A stretch of 8,326 nucleotides of DNA from Clostridiales bacterium UBA1770 (lineage in GTDB: Bacteria; Bacillota; Clostridia; Oscillospirales; CAG-272), in contig DCGU01000077.1 of the NCBI GenBank assembly GCA_002315325.1, positions 1-8,326 on the forward strand. Reading direction: 5' to 3'. The position numbers and the translations under genes were made by a program. The notes beneath the pieces are model-generated. The model was not told the origin of the DNA and ran no database searches. It saw only the letters and a list, made by a program, of their open reading frames with translations. Below are positions 6,376 through 8,326 of the stretch, piece by piece (position 1 is the stretch's first letter; each line of letters opens with the position of its first letter).

Positions 6376-6984
6376 ATGATGACAAATCGGAGTACAAGGG
6401 ATGCTTTAGTCCCGATGGTGGTAGAACAGACCGCACACGGCGAGCGTTCTTATGATATTTTTTCGCGTTTATTGAATGACAGAATCATCTTTCTGTCTGA
6501 CGAGGTAAATGACGCGACCGCTTCTCTCGTCGTAGCGCAATTATTGTTCCTGGAAGCGCAGGATCCTGACAAAGATATTTCGTTTTATATTAATAGCCCC
6601 GGCGGTTCCGTAACCGCCGGAATGGCTATATACGATACGATGAACTTCATCAAGTGTGACGTATCGACCATTTGTGTCGGCTTAGCTGCCAGCATGGGCG
6701 CTTTCCTGCTGAGTGCAGGAACGAAGGGAAAACGGTTGGCATTACCCAACAGTGAAATCATGATTCATCAGCCTTTGGGCGGTGCTCAGGGTCAAGCTAC
6801 CGACATCAAAATTCATGCCGAGCAAATTTTGCGCACCCGCGAACAGTTGAACCGTATTCTTGCCAATAATACCGGTCGAACACTTGAAGAAATTGAACGT
6901 GATACCGATCGTGATAATTTTATGACGGCTGAAGAAGCTTTAAAATACGGCTTGATTGACAAAATCCTGACGCATCGCGAGTAA
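6376..6984 (+). CDS. clpP: ATP-dependent Clp protease proteolytic subunit ClpP
   Basis: ClpP is the serine protease that forms a double seven-membered ring and degrades proteins fed to it by ClpX or other Clp ATPases. The 202-residue protein carries the full catalytic triad Ser106 (GLAASMGAF), His131 (MIHQPLGG) and Asp180 (DTDRDNF), at exactly the spacing of the E. coli enzyme. YINSPGGSVTAG (71-82) is the substrate-binding strand. The N-terminal LVPMVVEQTAHGERSYDI (11-28) is the conserved start of mature ClpP, so the first ten or so residues are probably a short propeptide. The start is taken as ATG 6376, with ATG 6379 next to it as an alternative; AAAGG (6360-6364) lies 11 bases upstream. 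An out-of-frame ATG at 6369 lies closer to that site. The gene follows tig by 23 bases and precedes clpX by 19, so co-transcription is likely. Confidence 0.96.
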   Translation: MMTNRSTRDALVPMVVEQTAHGERSYDIFSRLLNDRIIFLSDEVNDATASLVVAQLLFLEAQDPDKDISFYINSPGGSVTAGMAIYDTMNFIKCDVSTICVGLAASMGAFLLSAGTKGKRLALPNSEIMIHQPLGGAQGQATDIKIHAEQILRTREQLNRILANNTGRTLEEIERDTDRDNFMTAEEALKYGLIDKILTHRE

Positions 6985-7003
6985 TTATCTGAAAGGCTGA
7001 AGT

Positions 7004-8272
7004 ATGTCCCAAGATACAACGAATAATTCTGAAAAAAGAATTAGAAAATGCGCTTTTTGCGGACAGGATGAGAATCACGTTGATTTTTTGATTCCCTCCC
7101 CTAACGGCGTGTATATCTGCAATTATTGTGTGGATGCCTGTGCTGAGTTAATTCATTCGGCAGAAGCGGATAGCGAGTATGGTGAGGAAGAACCCGCAAA
7201 GAAAGATTTTTCTTCCCTGCCGAAACCGCATGATATTAAAGCAACGCTTGATGAGTTTGTCATCGGTCAGGATTCGGCAAAAATCGCTCTGTCCGTGGCA
7301 GTATATAATCATTATAAGCGAGTCTTTTGTGAAAAAGATAAAGCAGATGACGGCGTTGAACTGCAAAAAAGCAACGTTTTACTCATTGGTCCTACCGGTG
7401 TCGGAAAAACGTATTTGGCACAAACGCTTGCCAAAGCGCTTGACGTGCCGTTCGCCATTGCCGATGCCACAACGTTGACGGAAGCCGGCTACGTTGGCGA
7501 AGACGTAGAAAATATTCTCCTTCGTTTAATTCAAGCGGCTGATTTTGACGTCAAACGTGCGGAGCACGGTATCATTTATATTGATGAAATTGATAAGATT
7601 GCCAGAAAGAGCGAAAACCCGTCCATCACGAGAGACGTATCCGGTGAGGGTGTGCAGCAGGCTCTTTTGAAAATATTGGAAGGGACCGTTGCAAACGTTC
7701 CGCCGCAGGGCGGGAGAAAGCATCCCAACCAGGAATTTATCCAAATTAACACGTCAAATATACTGTTTATTTGCGGCGGTGCATTCGGCGGTTTGGATAA
7801 AATTATTGAAAAAAGACAAGGCACGCAATCTATCGGTTTTGAGGGGAACGTTCGCAGCAAAAGCAATCCTGACGTAACCAAACTGCTTGCCGACGTTTCT
7901 GCGCATGACATAGTCAAATTCGGGCTGATCCCCGAATTAGTCGGACGACTTCCCGTTATTGTCGGTTTGGAAAGCCTTGACCGCGACGCATTGATTCAAA
8001 TCCTGCAGAAGCCCAAAAATGCTATTTTGAAACAGTATTCCAAGCTGTTTGCCATTGATAACGTAAAAATATCGTTTGAAGATGAAGCACTTTCCTGTAT
8101 TGCCGATGAGGCAATTCAACGGAATACCGGTGCCAGAGGTCTTCGTTCCATTATGGAAAGTTTGATGATGAAATTAATGTTTGATATTCCGTCACAAACT
8201 GACGTTGCCGAGATTATCATCACCGCCTCCTTTGTGCGCGGAGAGTCCGAGGCAACTTTACTGAAAAAATAA
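7004..8272 (+). CDS. clpX: ATP-dependent Clp protease unfoldase subunit ClpX
   Basis: ClpX is the hexameric AAA+ unfoldase that recognises substrates, unfolds them with ATP and threads them into ClpP. The 422-residue protein begins with a zinc-binding domain (Cys16, Cys19, Cys39, Cys42), followed by Walker A GPTGVGKT (129-136), the pore loop GYVG (162-165), Walker B IIYIDEID (190-197), the RKH pore loop (238-240), the ClpP-docking IGF loop (277-279), an arginine finger region ELVGRLP (311-317) and sensor 2 GARGLR (376-381). All are intact and the length matches E. coli ClpX. GAAAGG (6991-6996) lies 7 bases before the ATG. The presence of the IGF loop and the neighbouring clpP say the two proteins work as one protease. 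The lon gene that often follows in Bacillus is not in the remaining sequence, and a terminator-like hairpin begins 6 bases after the stop. Confidence 0.97.
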   Translation: MSQDTTNNSEKRIRKCAFCGQDENHVDFLIPSPNGVYICNYCVDACAELIHSAEADSEYGEEEPAKKDFSSLPKPHDIKATLDEFVIGQDSAKIALSVAVYNHYKRVFCEKDKADDGVELQKSNVLLIGPTGVGKTYLAQTLAKALDVPFAIADATTLTEAGYVGEDVENILLRLIQAADFDVKRAEHGIIYIDEIDKIARKSENPSITRDVSGEGVQQALLKILEGTVANVPPQGGRKHPNQEFIQINTSNILFICGGAFGGLDKIIEKRQGTQSIGFEGNVRSKSNPDVTKLLADVSAHDIVKFGLIPELVGRLPVIVGLESLDRDALIQILQKPKNAILKQYSKLFAIDNVKISFEDEALSCIADEAIQRNTGARGLRSIMESLMMKLMFDIPSQTDVAEIIITASFVRGESEATLLKK

Positions 8273-8306
8273 AAAACAAGGTGCCGCCAAAAAATGGCGG
8301 CACCTT
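8264..8306 (-). terminator. Intrinsic terminator oriented for leftward transcription
   Basis: Arms AAGGTGCCGCCA (8278-8289) and TGGCGGCACCTT (8295-8306) form a perfect 12-base-pair GC-rich stem with a 5-base loop. The A-rich stretch at 8264-8276, overlapping the end of clpX, reads on the minus strand as two runs of six T just after the stem. On the plus strand only TT follows the stem, so the canonical terminator geometry serves a gene coming from the right. The hairpin may still slow or end clpX transcription or protect its 3' end. A convergent neighbour beyond the window is inferred. Confidence 0.85.
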
Positions 8307-8326
8307 CAGCCTGCTGACAAAGGGTT

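Noticed and set aside
6123..6455. A 110-residue Arg/Lys/Pro-rich frame overlapping the end of tig and the start of clpP
   Set aside because: It is a shifted reading of the Lys/Ala repeat region of tig, which turns AAG and GCN runs into Arg, Lys and Pro; no ribosome binding site or family match supports it.
1..8326. Apparent absence of CTAG
   Set aside because: I did not find CTAG anywhere, but avoidance of this tetramer is widespread in bacteria and does not need a special explanation here.
1..8326. CRISPR arrays, tRNA or rRNA genes, insertion sequences, toxin-antitoxin or defence genes
   Set aside because: No spaced direct repeats, cloverleaf signatures, transposase motifs or unexplained genes are present; all long gaps are regulatory-sized and every gene has a known family.

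Overview
The window is an ordinary-looking chromosomal housekeeping stretch from a low-to-mid GC Gram-positive bacterium, most likely a member of the Clostridia (Oscillospiraceae-like). The reasons are the lepB–rbgA–rnhB gene order typical of Firmicutes, the RNA-binding circularly permuted GTPase RbgA, the short single-membrane-span signal peptidase, strong AGGAGG-type ribosome binding sites, and the tig–clpP–clpX order. All nine genes lie on the + strand, coding density is very high, and I see no mobile element, CRISPR array, tRNA or rRNA.

Layout: bases 1-109 hold two inverted repeats and a good sigma-A promoter. Bases 110-4742 hold a tightly packed run of six genes: lepB (signal peptidase I), rbgA (50S assembly GTPase), rnhB (RNase HII), yraN (nuclease-like fold, unknown role), thrC (threonine synthase) and a metallophosphoesterase. 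Gaps between them are 1-12 bases and one pair overlaps, so they look like one operon. Bases 4743-4849 hold a near-consensus promoter whose -10 sits inside a perfect inverted repeat. Bases 4850-8272 hold the protein quality-control operon tig (trigger factor), clpP and clpX. The last 50 bases hold a strong hairpin whose T-tract lies on the minus strand, pointing to a convergent gene beyond the right edge.

Functionally, trigger factor meets nascent chains at the ribosome exit, ClpX unfolds substrates and ClpP degrades them. The upstream operon joins protein export, ribosome assembly, removal of RNA from DNA, and one amino-acid biosynthesis enzyme.

I found no new multi-gene system. The most unusual signal is not a gene. 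Across all nine genes every Asn/Asp/His/Tyr-Val pair (50 of 50 by hand count) is written NAC-GTN, and no Thr codon before T is ACA. ATGT and ACAT therefore survive in the coding regions only where changing them to ACGT would alter the protein. This looks like a directional DNA-level pressure towards ACGT. Other points worth a second look are the long Lys/Ala-rich tail on trigger factor with an internal duplication, an altered G4 motif (NKAS) and a cysteine cluster in RbgA, and inverted repeats placed exactly over the two promoters.
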